NCBI RefSeq assembly: GCF_009789575.1
Contig: NZ_CP046908.1
Span: 1,116,001-1,180,000 of the forward strand
Length of the DNA stretch: 64,000 nucleotides
From: Stappia indica
GTDB taxonomy: Bacteria; Pseudomonadota; Alphaproteobacteria; Rhizobiales; Stappiaceae
Direction: 5' to 3'
Positions 1 to 8,350 of this stretch are shown here, one piece after another. A program made the translations under genes and the position numbers. How positions within the stretch are numbered: position 1 is the stretch's first letter; every line of letters begins with the position of its first letter. The notes beneath the pieces were generated by a model, which was given only the letters and a program-made list of their open reading frames with translations, was not told the origin of the DNA and did not search any database.

Positions 1-340
1 AGAGCAGCGGCTCGAGCAGCCGGGTGCAGGCCGGATCGCGGTCGTAGACGGCAACCAGGTCGACGCGGAAGGCCTCGGCCAGCGCACGGGAATCCTGCAG
101 CGCCTCCAGGTAGGTCTGGCGGATCAGCGAGGGCGAGACCACCACATGACCGAGCCGGTCGGCCAGGCGGTGGACGACGGCCTCTTCCAGCCGGTCATGG
201 TTGAGCACGGTCTCGTAGGCGAAGGATGCCAGCGCCGGCTCGCAGCGCACCATCGCTTCGGCCTCTTCGCGGAGCTGGCTCCACACGGGATCGTGGCGCG
301 GCAGGGCCGGCGCCTCGGCAAGGGGGTTGGTTTGCGGCAT
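1..340 (-). CDS. cysE: Serine O-acetyltransferase, N-terminal part (cut by window edge)
   Basis: Acetylates L-serine with acetyl-CoA, the first step of cysteine synthesis in the cytoplasm. The reverse strand reads open from an ATG at 340 to the window edge (113 codons). The translation carries the CysE N-terminal helical domain: a DPVWSQLREEAEAMV segment followed by EPALASFAYETVLNH and a run ending in DRLGHVVVSPSL. The hexapeptide-repeat catalytic domain lies outside the window. A GGAGG ribosome site sits just upstream of the start, which supports it. The call rests on the recognisable N-terminal domain, and the gene is incomplete only because the window ends. Confidence 0.88.
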   Translation of the reverse strand, partial: MPQTNPLAEAPALPRHDPVWSQLREEAEAMVRCEPALASFAYETVLNHDRLEEAVVHRLADRLGHVVVSPSLIRQTYLEALQDSRALAEAFRVDLVAVYDRDPACTRLLEPLL

Positions 341-593
341 GTCCGCCTCCTTATGGAGCCCCCGCCGGACGGGCAGGACAGGCTCCCTTCAAGCACAGGT
401 CGTTGGTGCCATCCTACTGCGATGTGTGCAGGCAAGGCCATAGGTCAAGCTTGCCGTAACGGTCATTTCACGCTGCTCTGGGTACACGGCATGCTCTCTG
501 GCACGCATCCAACGCCCTCCTCGAATGGACTGTGTCGCCGCACCTTGCGATAACCATGCGCAACCCGCCCCTTCTCGAAGCTTCGGACCCGAC

Positions 594-1403
594 ATGACCG
601 ACAGTCCCGCCGACACCCGCCCCGCCCGTATCGCCACCCGGATCGAGGGTCGCATCGGCTGGCTGGAGGTGGACAACCCCGCCCGCAAGAACGCCATCAC
701 GCTCGCCATGTGGCAGGCCATCCCGCAGGCGGTCGCAGAGCTTGCCGCAGCCCCCGGCGTGCGCGTCATCGTGCTGCGCGGCGCCGGCGAGGAGACCTTC
801 ATCGCCGGCGCCGACATTTCCGAGTTCGCCACCTTGCGCAAGGACGCGGCCTCGGCCCGCGCCTACGAGGCCTCGAACGCCGCCGCCTTCGATGCCTTGC
901 GCAATGCACCCTTGCCGACCCTGGCGATGATCCGCGGCTTCTGTCTCGGCGGCGGCTTCGGGCTTGCGGCCGCCTGCGACCTGCGCATCGCCGAGGACGG
1001 CGCCAGCTTCGGCATTCCCGCGGCGCGGCTCGGCGTCGGCTACCCGCCGACGGCGATTGCCGATGTCGTGCGCCTGCTCGGCCCCTCGCGCGCCAAGCTC
1101 CTGTTCATTACGGCGCGGCGCATCGGCGTACAGGAGGCCGAGCGGTTCGGCTTCCTCGACATCGTCGCCTCCGCAGGCACCCTGGAGGCAGAGGCACGGC
1201 GCCTTGCCGGCGAGATCGCGTCCGGTGCGCCCCTCACCCTTCGCGCGGCCCGCGTCGGCATCGACGCGCTCACCGCGCGCCTGTCGGGCGAGGACCTCGA
1301 TGCCTGCCAGGCGCTGGCCGATGCCTGCTTCGACAGCCGCGATTTCGTGGAAGGGCGAACCGCCTTCATGGAGAAGCGGGCGCCGGAATTCACCGGCGGT
1401 TAA
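594..1403 (+). CDS. Crotonase-superfamily protein (enoyl-CoA hydratase/isomerase-like) lacking both hydratase glutamates
   Basis: A 269-residue crotonase-fold protein that should bind an acyl-CoA. The oxyanion-hole segments are present: AGADISEF in the N-terminal half and CLGGGFGLAAACD in the middle. In true enoyl-CoA hydratases two Glu residues activate water, one after the GGG motif and one in a QPE-type motif. Here those positions read GGGFGL and GIPAARLG, so both are non-acidic. Hydration by the classic mechanism is therefore unlikely, and isomerase, decarboxylase or other crotonase chemistry is possible. The ATG at 594 is preferred because family similarity begins soon after it. It stands alone, divergent from cysE. 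Confidence 0.82.
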   Translation: MTDSPADTRPARIATRIEGRIGWLEVDNPARKNAITLAMWQAIPQAVAELAAAPGVRVIVLRGAGEETFIAGADISEFATLRKDAASARAYEASNAAAFDALRNAPLPTLAMIRGFCLGGGFGLAAACDLRIAEDGASFGIPAARLGVGYPPTAIADVVRLLGPSRAKLLFITARRIGVQEAERFGFLDIVASAGTLEAEARRLAGEIASGAPLTLRAARVGIDALTARLSGEDLDACQALADACFDSRDFVEGRTAFMEKRAPEFTGG

Positions 1404-1959
1404 CCATGACGCGCGATACCCGCCTTCGTCAGAGCAATCCCGCCGCGCGAAGGGCAACGGCGGGCGACGCAGAGTCATTTTGTTAACCGACTCCTTGCAG
1501 CGTCGAAAAAGAGCCGAGCACCCACCGACTTTGCGGACCGGCCACTTGACCGGCGGAATCCGGGATGATTCTCTGGCGCTCGATCCAGCTTGATTCTGCC
1601 TGCGAAGACCTTAAATCGGATCCTCAGCAGAAAGCTGACGCACCACTTTAAGACAGACTGAAAATTCATTCCCAATCAGCAGCTTGAGGAAAAATCCTCA
1701 AGCTATGCTTTTGAGTGAACCCATTTTCTGCATTAACTTTCAATTAACCATACAAGCCTTTGTACTCATTGAGAAAGCCCGAAGGCCATCCCAACACGCC
1801 AACTTGAATCGGCAGGTGAGAACCGCGGCCGCTCGGAGCGCGCGAGAGCATGCCCCGACCGCCACGCGCACGGCAGCGCTCCGGGCACCTCAAAGGCACC
1901 CGGCACGCCGGCTCAGACGCTGGAAAGATCGTTTCAAAAGCCGTGGGCGACTGACCTGC
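1404..1959. other. Intergenic stretch with AT-rich core
   Basis: No convincing gene. The part from about 1580 to 1770 is clearly richer in A and T than the genome and contains several TTAA tracts and a perfect hairpin (1681-1704). An open frame starting at 1684 runs into the antisense of the next gene, with arginine-rich composition typical of a shadow frame. The stretch may hold promoter elements or a small RNA; none is provable by eye. Confidence 0.5.
1681..1704. other. Perfect 10-bp hairpin with AAAA loop
   Basis: AGCTTGAGGA and TCCTCAAGCT are exact complements separated by AAAA. On the plus strand a short T-run follows five bases later (TTTT at about 1709). It lies in AT-rich intergenic DNA about 280 bases after the crotonase gene, so it could end a small RNA or a long 3' untranslated region. 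This reading is inference. Confidence 0.5.
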
Positions 1960-2844
1960 TCAGGCGGCGCGCAACCGGTCGAGGAAGGTAACCACCGCGC
2001 CCGCGAAGGCGTCGTTGCGGTCGCCGGCGACCATATGGCCGGCCCCTGCGACATCGGTGTACTCGGCATGCGGAACCATGGTCAGGAACTCGTCCACCTG
2101 CGCTTCGGTGACCAGTTCCGAGCGCGCGCCGCGCACCAGCAGGACGGGCACCTTCAGCGCCTGCGCCGCGCGCACGAGTTCGTCCTCGACGCGTTCCTCG
2201 ATCCCCTCGCCAGGCTCGACCGGCCGGCCGCGCCTGTCGCCTAGGAAGCGCGGGTCCCAGTGCCAGCGATAGCGCCCGTCGTCGTGAAGACGCAGGTTCT
2301 TGGCCAGCCCGTCGAGCCGCTCCGGGCGCTTGCGATGCGGCAGGTAGCGGGCGATGGCATCGGCCGCCTCCTCCACCGTGCCGAAGCCTGCCTCCGCCCG
2401 GTCGGCCATGAAGGAGATCACCTTGTGCACGCCTGCCGGATCCATCCGCGGCGTCACATCGACCAGCACCAGCGCCGACAGCGTGCCGGGCTGGAACGCC
2501 CCCTCGGCCAGCAGGCTCGCCATGCCGCCGAGCGAGGCGCCGATGCCGATGGGCCGCGCGCCCGAGCGCTCGGCGATCTGGTCCGACACCGCCACCACGT
2601 CGCGGCCGAAGTCGCGGAACTCGTAGGCGCCGCTGTCGACCCAGTCGCTGTCGCCGTGGCCACGCTGGTCGAGGCACCAGGCGGCAAGACCGCGCGCGGC
2701 CAACCGCTCGCCGGTCCCCTCCCAGGCATGGCGCGTCTGTCCCCCGCCATGCAGCAGCAGCACGGGCTGCCCGCCGGCGCCATGCACATCGGCGACCAGA
2801 CGGTTGTTCTCCGCCCCGGTCAGCGTGACGGTTTCGCGGCTCAC
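1960..2844 (-). CDS. Alpha/beta hydrolase
   Basis: A 294-residue cytoplasmic alpha/beta-fold hydrolase of unknown substrate. It shows an HGGG oxyanion segment near residue 32, a nucleophile elbow GASLGG near residue 104, and a C-terminal GAGHMV segment carrying the catalytic His. The start is GTG at 2844, overlapping the TGA of the upstream hydrolase gene in a GTGA arrangement, so the two are very probably translationally coupled in one transcript. It could be an esterase, lactonase or C-C hydrolase; the sequence alone does not decide. Confidence 0.85.
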   Translation of the reverse strand: MSRETVTLTGAENNRLVADVHGAGGQPVLLLHGGGQTRHAWEGTGERLAARGLAAWCLDQRGHGDSDWVDSGAYEFRDFGRDVVAVSDQIAERSGARPIGIGASLGGMASLLAEGAFQPGTLSALVLVDVTPRMDPAGVHKVISFMADRAEAGFGTVEEAADAIARYLPHRKRPERLDGLAKNLRLHDDGRYRWHWDPRFLGDRRGRPVEPGEGIEERVEDELVRAAQALKVPVLLVRGARSELVTEAQVDEFLTMVPHAEYTDVAGAGHMVAGDRNDAFAGAVVTFLDRLRAA

Positions 2845-3608
2845 GCAACCCCCTCCCGCGCCAGGCTCTCCAGGAAGTCGATCACGCCCGCCTTGTAGAC
2901 CTTGTCGCCCACCGCGATCATGTGGTCTCGGCCGGGGATCTCCAGCACCCTCGCCCTTGGCATCAGCCGGGCGAGCTTCTCCGGCGAACCGGCGATCTCG
3001 TCCTTGGTCCCGACGGCAACCAGAACCGGCTGGGTGATGCGGGAGACCTCGTCCTCGCCGATCTTCTGCCGCGAGGAGCGCATGCAGGCGGCGAGCGCGA
3101 GACGGTCGGAATTGGTCTGCTCGGCAAAGGCCCGGAAAGCACGCGCTCCGCGGTCCGTGACATCCGAGAGCTTCTCCGCCTCAAGTCCGGCGGCGATCGG
3201 TTCGGGATCGCCGACGCCGGTGATCATGCCGTAGCCCAGCCCGCCGAAGACGGCGCTGCGCACCCGCTGCGGATGGTTGAGCGTCAGGAAGGCAGAGATC
3301 CGCGCGCCCATCGAGTAGCCCATCACGTCGGTCCGCTCGATGCCGAGATGGTCCAGCAGGCGCCTTGCATCCTCCGCCATCGCCGGCGCGCCGTAGTCGT
3401 CGGGATTGTGGCTGCCGGCGCTCTCGCCATGCCCGCGGTTGTCGATGGCGATCACCCGCCGGCCGGCCTCGGTCAGCAGCTTCACCCAGCCGGGATAGAC
3501 CCAGTTCACATGCTTGTTGGAGGCAAAGCCGTGGATGAGAAGGATCGGCTCGCCCCGTCCCTCGTCCAGATAGGCGAGGCGGAGATCGGCGGAATCGAAA
3601 TGGGGCAT
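2841..3608 (-). CDS. Alpha/beta hydrolase, first gene of a two-hydrolase operon
   Basis: A 255-residue alpha/beta hydrolase. HGFASNK forms the oxyanion region, GYSMGA is the nucleophile elbow, and GRDHMI carries the catalytic His. The frame stays open much further upstream, but similarity to the family begins at MPHFDSADLRLAYLDEG, so the ATG at 3608 is chosen. Its stop overlaps the GTG of the next hydrolase. Fourteen bases upstream of the start lies a palindrome, TTGACGTAAACGTAAA, resembling a MerR-family operator. If that is functional, the pair belongs to a fatty-acid or branched-chain acid catabolic regulon. The substrate is unknown. Confidence 0.86.
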   Translation of the reverse strand: MPHFDSADLRLAYLDEGRGEPILLIHGFASNKHVNWVYPGWVKLLTEAGRRVIAIDNRGHGESAGSHNPDDYGAPAMAEDARRLLDHLGIERTDVMGYSMGARISAFLTLNHPQRVRSAVFGGLGYGMITGVGDPEPIAAGLEAEKLSDVTDRGARAFRAFAEQTNSDRLALAACMRSSRQKIGEDEVSRITQPVLVAVGTKDEIAGSPEKLARLMPRARVLEIPGRDHMIAVGDKVYKAGVIDFLESLAREGVA

Positions 3609-3621
3609 CGGAGCCTTTACC

Positions 3622-3637
3622 TTGACGTAAACGTAAA
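3622..3637. promoter_or_regulatory. Candidate LiuR/MerR-type operator
   Basis: TTGACGTAAACGTAAA is an inverted repeat with one mismatch (TTKACGT, two-base spacer, ACGTAAA). It lies 14 bases upstream of the hydrolase start at 3608. From memory it resembles operators of LiuR-like MerR regulators of branched-chain amino acid and acyl-CoA breakdown in proteobacteria. The match is by eye only. Confidence 0.45.
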
Positions 3638-3834
3638 AAGACAGAGTCCCACGATAGTGCGCATGGCTGCCGATGAAAAGCCTGCAGCCCCCGGGCTGTG
3701 CGCCCCTTGCTCGCGCTCCCTGCTTCCGGTCGCCGCAGTTGTGGCGAAACCGCCACTTCCCCCTGTTCAAACTGCTCCTTCCTGCGTATGGTCCGGCAAA
3801 TCCTGCAGGACATGCTGAACGACGGATGGATGCG

Positions 3835-4080
3835 ATGGCGCATGCTGTAATTCCCCATTTCCAGAACGACCGCGGCCTGGAGTCGATCGAGATCGGCGCG
3901 AAGGAGTTCCAGTGCGTGGGGGCCCGCCCGCCCTTCGACCATCCGCACGTCTTCCTGGACATGGGCGACGACAACGAGATCATCTGCCCCTACTGCTCGA
4001 CGCTCTACCGCTACAACCCGGCCCTGAGCGCTCATCAGGCGGAGCCGGCCGACTGCGTCTGGGCCCCGGAAGCCGCCTGA
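3835..4080 (+). CDS. Zinc-finger domain protein, CHCC type
   Basis: An 81-residue protein of the small CHCC zinc-finger family related to the complex I accessory subunit NDUFS6/Lpd6. Potential zinc ligands are the Cys in KEFQCVGA, the His residues in FDHPH, and the pair in CPYCSTLYRYNP. The ATG at 3835 gives the usual family start (MAHAVIPHFQND); an ATG nine bases earlier is also possible. It is followed 25 bases later by a monooxygenase gene on the same strand and is divergent from the hydrolase pair. The role is probably complex I related or structural, by family inference. Confidence 0.85.
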   Translation: MAHAVIPHFQNDRGLESIEIGAKEFQCVGARPPFDHPHVFLDMGDDNEIICPYCSTLYRYNPALSAHQAEPADCVWAPEAA

Positions 4081-4105
4081 CCGACGGCTGCCGCAAGGCT
4101 CGCCC

Positions 4106-5329
4106 ATGGCGCAGTCCCACTCCGACGCGAACCGCATCTTCATCGCCGGTGCAGGCATCGGCGGCCTGACGGCCGCCTTGTGCCTGTCGCGCCGCTCGCG
4201 GGCCGTGACGGTGATCGAGCAGGCGAGCGAGCTGCGCCCCGTCGGCTCCGGCTTGCAGCTTCCCCCCAATACGATGCAGGTGCTGCGCGACCTCGGCCTT
4301 GAGGACGCGCTTCTTCCGCATGTTGCCGCGCCTCGTGCCATCGAGGTGATGACCTGGCGCAGCGACACCCCGGTCGCCGAAATTCCGCTCGGGAAGATCG
4401 CCGAGGAGCGGTACGGCGCGCCCTATCTGGTCATTCACCGCGCAGACCTGCAGGGAGTGCTGCTGAAAGCGGCCCGCGCCTCAGCCGGCATTACCCTGCG
4501 CCTCGGCACGCGGCTGCGCGCAGCCGCGCAAAGCGCCGACGCCATCAAGCTGGAACTCGAGCACGCAGCCGAGGACACGGATCCAGACACCCCGCTCGAT
4601 CACGATACGGGCGCGGCGCTGATCGGCGCGGACGGCGTCTGGTCGACCGTGCGCCGCCGCATCATGGGCCTGCGTGCCGCCGCCTTCTCCGGGCGCACCG
4701 CCTACCGGGCCGTCATCCCGGCGAGCGAGGTGCCCGAGCGCTGGCGCAACGTCACCGGCCTGTGGCTCGGCCCGCGCGCCCATGTCGTGCACTATCCCGT
4801 CGCCGGCGGCGAGCGCTTCAATCTGGTCGCCCTGGTGGAAGAGGATTGGCAGGAAGAGGCCTGGTCCGGCCCCGCCGACCGCAGCGCCCTGCTGGACCGC
4901 TTCCGCGACTGGCCGGGCAGCTGCCGCGAACTGCTTTCCCTCCCCTCCTCTTGGCTGAAATGGGCGCTGTGCTCGATGGATCCTGGCACCAGTTGGGTCG
5001 ACGGGCGTTTTGCCCTGCTCGGCGATGCCGCCCACGCGATGCTGCCCTTTGCCGCCCAGGGCGCGGCCATGGCCATCGAGGATGCGGAGGCGCTGGCGCG
5101 TCATCTCGACCAGGGCGCGAGCGATGTCCCGCGTGCCCTGCGCGCCTATGAGGCGGAACGGCAGGATCGGGCCGAGCGGGTGATGCGCCTGGCACGCTCC
5201 AACGACCGCATCTACCACATGAGCGGGCCGCTGGCGCTTGCCCGCGACCTGGTGATGCGATCCTTGCCGTCGGAACGTCTTCTCGCGCGGCTCGATTGGC
5301 TATATGGATGGCGGCCTCCGGGCGCCTGA
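4106..5329 (+). CDS. FAD-dependent monooxygenase (salicylate hydroxylase-like)
   Basis: A 407-residue group A flavoprotein monooxygenase of the PHBH fold, using NAD(P)H and oxygen to hydroxylate an organic ring. It has the N-terminal Rossmann motif GAGIGGLTAA, the internal ADGVWS (DG) motif and the C-terminal GDAAHAMLPFAAQGA flavin-binding motif. The ATG at 4106 directly precedes the Rossmann strand. In this family similar proteins act on salicylate, 3-hydroxybenzoate or kynurenine-type substrates. No ring-cleavage gene is nearby, so the substrate cannot be named. Confidence 0.88.
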   Translation: MAQSHSDANRIFIAGAGIGGLTAALCLSRRSRAVTVIEQASELRPVGSGLQLPPNTMQVLRDLGLEDALLPHVAAPRAIEVMTWRSDTPVAEIPLGKIAEERYGAPYLVIHRADLQGVLLKAARASAGITLRLGTRLRAAAQSADAIKLELEHAAEDTDPDTPLDHDTGAALIGADGVWSTVRRRIMGLRAAAFSGRTAYRAVIPASEVPERWRNVTGLWLGPRAHVVHYPVAGGERFNLVALVEEDWQEEAWSGPADRSALLDRFRDWPGSCRELLSLPSSWLKWALCSMDPGTSWVDGRFALLGDAAHAMLPFAAQGAAMAIEDAEALARHLDQGASDVPRALRAYEAERQDRAERVMRLARSNDRIYHMSGPLALARDLVMRSLPSERLLARLDWLYGWRPPGA

Positions 5330-5409
5330 TCATGCCCGCGAGCGCACCGATCCACGCCCCGACGGCGCGGGAAAAGGGGCGACAGGGACTGATCCAGGAG
5401 TGGGTGGGC

Positions 5410-6147
5410 ATGTCGACTGACCAGGACATCGTGACCGCAGGCTTCCTCGTCATCGGCGACGAGATCCTGTCGGGGCGCACCAAGGACAAGAACATCGGCT
5501 ATCTCGCCGAATATCTCACGGCCATCGGCGTCGACCTGTCCGAGGTGCGCGTGGTGCCGGATGTGGAAGACCGCATCGTCGAGGCGGTGCGCGAGTTGAG
5601 CGCCCGCTACACCTATGTCTTCACCTCCGGCGGCATCGGCCCGACCCATGACGACATCACCGCCGATTCGATGGCCAAGGCCTTCGGCGTGCCGATCGAC
5701 CACGATCCGCGCGCCGTCGAGATCCTTCGCAATTTCTATCCCGAGGGCCAGCTGACCGAGGCGCGCCTGCGCATGGCGCGCATTCCGCAAGGCGCCGACC
5801 TCATCGAGAATTCCGTCTCGAAGGCGCCCGGCTTCCGCATCGGCAACGTCCATGTCATGGCCGGCGTCCCCTCGATCATGCAGGCCATGCTCGATGCCGT
5901 CGCCCCGACGCTGAAGACCGGCAAGCGCATGCTGTCGGAGGCGGTGGATGCCGACCTGCCGGAAAGCCGCATCGCGGCAAGCCTGCGCGAGATCCAGGAG
6001 GCGCATCCCGGCGTCATGATCGGCTCGTACCCTCGCTCCGTCGACGGGCGCTTCTCGACCCAGATCGTCGTGCGCTCGCGCGACGGCGACTTGCTGCAAC
6101 GGGCGGCCGAGGCGGTACGCAACGCCGTCGCCGCCACCACCCGCTGA
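5410..6147 (+). CDS. Competence/damage-inducible protein A-like, molybdopterin-binding domain
   Basis: A 245-residue protein with the MoaB/Mog-type domain found in Cin[14 protein letters not shown] near the N terminus and [13 protein letters not shown] in the middle. The C-terminal CinA amidohydrolase domain (pyridine nucleotide recycling) is absent, so this is the short stand-alone form common in alphaproteobacteria. The ATG at 5410 has a CAGGAG ribosome site. The gene follows the monooxygenase by 80 bases and precedes gpt by 38, which suggests a loose co-directional cluster. Its exact function is uncertain. Confidence 0.88.
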   Translation: MSTDQDIVTAGFLVIGDEILSGRTKDKNIGYLAEYLTAIGVDLSEVRVVPDVEDRIVEAVRELSARYTYVFTSGGIGPTHDDITADSMAKAFGVPIDHDPRAVEILRNFYPEGQLTEARLRMARIPQGADLIENSVSKAPGFRIGNVHVMAGVPSIMQAMLDAVAPTLKTGKRMLSEAVDADLPESRIAASLREIQEAHPGVMIGSYPRSVDGRFSTQIVVRSRDGDLLQRAAEAVRNAVAATTR

Positions 6148-6185
6148 CCTTTCACGTATCTGCCGAACGACAGGACCCGACCCGC

Positions 6186-6695
6186 ATGGAAAACCCGCAA
6201 GCCCCCAAAGCCTTTCCCGTTTCCTGGGACCAGTTCCACCGCGACTGCCGTGCCCTTGCATGGCGCCTGTCGGGACAGGGCAAGTGGGAAGCGATCGTCT
6301 GCATCACCCGCGGCGGCCTGGTTCCGGCGGCCATCGTCGCGCGCGAGCTCGGCATCCGGCTCATCGAGACGGTGTGCGTCGCCTCCTATCACGACTACGA
6401 GAATCAGGGCGAGTTGCAGGTCCTGAAGACCATCGACAAGAAGGTGGTCGACCTGAACGGCGGCAAGGGGTCCGGCGTGCTGGTCATCGACGACCTGGTC
6501 GATACCGGCAAGACCGCGCGCGTCGTTCGCGAAATGTTGCCCGAAGCGCATTTCGCCACCGTCTATGCCAAGCCGATGGGCCGTCCGCTGGTCGACACCT
6601 TCGTCACCGAGGTCTCGCAGGACACCTGGATCTATTTCCCCTGGGACATGGGCTGGCAGTTCCAGCCGCCGATCGCCACCAGCACTCAGGGCTGA
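6186..6695 (+). CDS. gpt: Xanthine phosphoribosyltransferase
   Basis: Salvages xanthine and guanine by transferring them to PRPP. The 169-residue protein has the PRPP-binding motif [13 protein letters not shown], an N-terminal [12 protein letters not shown] segment and the aromatic C-terminal patch [11 protein letters not shown] typical of bacterial XGPRT. Length fits the family. The start is ATG at 6186, 38 bases after the CinA-like gene. Confidence 0.93.
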   Translation: MENPQAPKAFPVSWDQFHRDCRALAWRLSGQGKWEAIVCITRGGLVPAAIVARELGIRLIETVCVASYHDYENQGELQVLKTIDKKVVDLNGGKGSGVLVIDDLVDTGKTARVVREMLPEAHFATVYAKPMGRPLVDTFVTEVSQDTWIYFPWDMGWQFQPPIATSTQG

Positions 6696-6871
6696 AGAAC
6701 CCTGCGTCAACTTTACCACATAGCTCCCCGGCGGGTGCAGGCCAGCCCTGCACTCGCGGGAAAGTTATTGCCCTGCCCATATTTCGGCGCAATTTCTCAG
6801 CCTATAACCCCGTTATGACACACGAGATTCTCCAGCGCGCCGGTTCCCTTCCCGCTTCCGGCAACACCCTC

Positions 6872-7552
6872 ATGTCGCGTCGCACCGCTTTGGTCGGTCT
6901 CGGCGCGATGGCGCTTGCCGGCTGCCAGAGCACGGGCAACAACCCGCGCATCCAGGCAGCATCGGCGACGGCACCGGCCCCGGTGATCGACCCGTACTAC
7001 CTGCAGATGTACGCGGCGATGCCGAACGAGAAGTTCCCGATCCCGGCCGTGGACCTGCGCCGGGTCAATCCGGTCTACTTCCGCCAGGTGGTGCCCTACC
7101 GCACCCAGGAACGCGCCGGCACACTGGTGGTCGATACGCCGAACCGGTTCCTCTATCTGGTGATGGAGAACGGACAGGCCTTGCGCTATGGCGTCGGTAT
7201 CGGCCGCGCCGGCTTCGACTGGGGCGGGCGTGCCCGCATCGCCTACAAGCGCGCCTGGCCGCGCTGGACGCCGCCGGCCGAGATGATCGCCCGCCAGCCG
7301 GAGCTGGAGCCCTATCGCAACGGCATGGAGCCGGGGCTCGACAACCCGCTCGGCGCCCGTGCGCTCTACATTTTCGAGGGCAACCGCGACACGATCTACC
7401 GTATCCACGGCACGATGGAATACTGGACCATCGGCAAGGCGGTCTCTTCGGGCTGCGTGCGCCTGATGAACCAGGACATCATCGACCTTGCCGCGCGCGT
7501 GCCTAACAACACGCCGATCGTCGTCCTGCAGGACAATAGCGGCGTCGCCTGA
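6872..7552 (+). CDS. L,D-transpeptidase lipoprotein (YkuD domain)
   Basis: Cross-links peptidoglycan or attaches proteins to it in the periplasm. The YkuD signature is complete: HGTMEY, then SSGCVRLMNQD with the catalytic Cys. From the ATG at 6872 the product starts MSRRTALVGLGAMALAGC, a lipoprotein signal with lipobox LAGC (Cys18). An in-frame ATG at 6815 would add 19 residues in front of it; neither start has a strong ribosome site, and the shorter form is preferred because it leaves a normal signal peptide. The gene ends before a strong terminator at 7595. Its first Arg residues could also suggest Tat export, but no true RR motif is present. Confidence 0.9.
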   Translation: MSRRTALVGLGAMALAGCQSTGNNPRIQAASATAPAPVIDPYYLQMYAAMPNEKFPIPAVDLRRVNPVYFRQVVPYRTQERAGTLVVDTPNRFLYLVMENGQALRYGVGIGRAGFDWGGRARIAYKRAWPRWTPPAEMIARQPELEPYRNGMEPGLDNPLGARALYIFEGNRDTIYRIHGTMEYWTIGKAVSSGCVRLMNQDIIDLAARVPNNTPIVVLQDNSGVA

Positions 7553-7594
7553 CGGCAGCGGCCGCATTTTCCCACCGAATACACAAGATGCTGG

Positions 7595-7620
7595 CGGGCC
7601 CGTTGCAACGGGCCCGTTTT
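7595..7620 (+). terminator. Rho-independent terminator after L,D-transpeptidase
   Basis: A perfect 22-bp palindrome (7595-7616, arms CGGGCCCGTTG and CAACGGGCCCG) followed by TTTT. It lies 42 bases after the transpeptidase stop and just before the convergent sfsA stop, so it probably insulates both. Confidence 0.88.
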
Positions 7621-7622
7621 CG

Positions 7623-8324
7623 TTATGGCAGCAGGGTTACCCGCTGCTCGGCGATGATTTCCTCCGGCGTGATCCGGCAGCCGATCGCATAGGCCTCGAC
7701 GCCCCGTTCCCGCGCCGCCGCAAAGGCTGCGGCATAGGCCGGGTCGAGATCGCCGGCAAAGGAGAGGCGGTCGCAGTCCGGTCGCTGCACGAGGTAGACC
7801 ATCGCCGCGCGCGAACCTTCCGCCACCATGTCTCCCATCTCGACGAGATGCTTGGCACCGCGCGCAGTCACCGAGTCCGGAAACTCTGCGAGGCCCGCCT
7901 GCCGCATCAGGTGAACGTTCTTGACCTCGACATAGACCGGACGGCCGTCAGCCCCTTCAAGCAGGATATCGATGCGCGAGTTGCGGCCGTATTTCACTTC
8001 GCGGCGCAGCCCGGTGAAACCGGCCAGTTCCTCGATCAACCCGGCACGCAGCGCCTCCTCGACCAGGCCGTTGGGATGAGCGGTGTTGATGCCGACCAGC
8101 GCTCCGTCGGCCTCCACGATCTCCCAGGAATATTTCAGCTTTCGCGCCGGATTGTCGGACACCGACAGATAGACCCGCGCGCCGGGCTCGCGCAGTCCCA
8201 GCATCGAGCCGGGATTGGCGCAGTGGGCCGTCACCTCCTCGCCGCTGTCGAGAACAACATCGGCAAGGAACCGCTTGTAGCGCTTGACCAGGCGGCCGGG
8301 CACGAGAGGAGTGGCAAAACGCAA
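7623..8324 (-). CDS. sfsA: SfsA family protein (sugar fermentation stimulation)
   Basis: A 233-residue SfsA protein, a nuclease-like DNA-binding fold whose cellular role is poorly defined. It shows the family motifs [10 protein letters not shown] near the N terminus, NSRIDILLE and VEVKNVHL in the nuclease-like core, and [12 protein letters not shown]. The start is inferred as TTG at 8324, because the family begins with a few residues before ATPLVPGRL and GGAG lies at the right distance. It follows trkH by 26 bases on the same strand and probably shares its transcript. Confidence 0.9.
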   Translation of the reverse strand: MRFATPLVPGRLVKRYKRFLADVVLDSGEEVTAHCANPGSMLGLREPGARVYLSVSDNPARKLKYSWEIVEADGALVGINTAHPNGLVEEALRAGLIEELAGFTGLRREVKYGRNSRIDILLEGADGRPVYVEVKNVHLMRQAGLAEFPDSVTARGAKHLVEMGDMVAEGSRAAMVYLVQRPDCDRLSFAGDLDPAYAAAFAAARERGVEAYAIGCRITPEEIIAEQRVTLLP

Positions 8325-8350
8325 TGGAAACTCCGGACAGTTGAACGGGC

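Noticed and set aside
1684-2244. 186-residue plus-strand frame starting in the AT-rich gap
   Set aside because: Its second half is antisense to the alpha/beta hydrolase, and its first half shows no family likeness.
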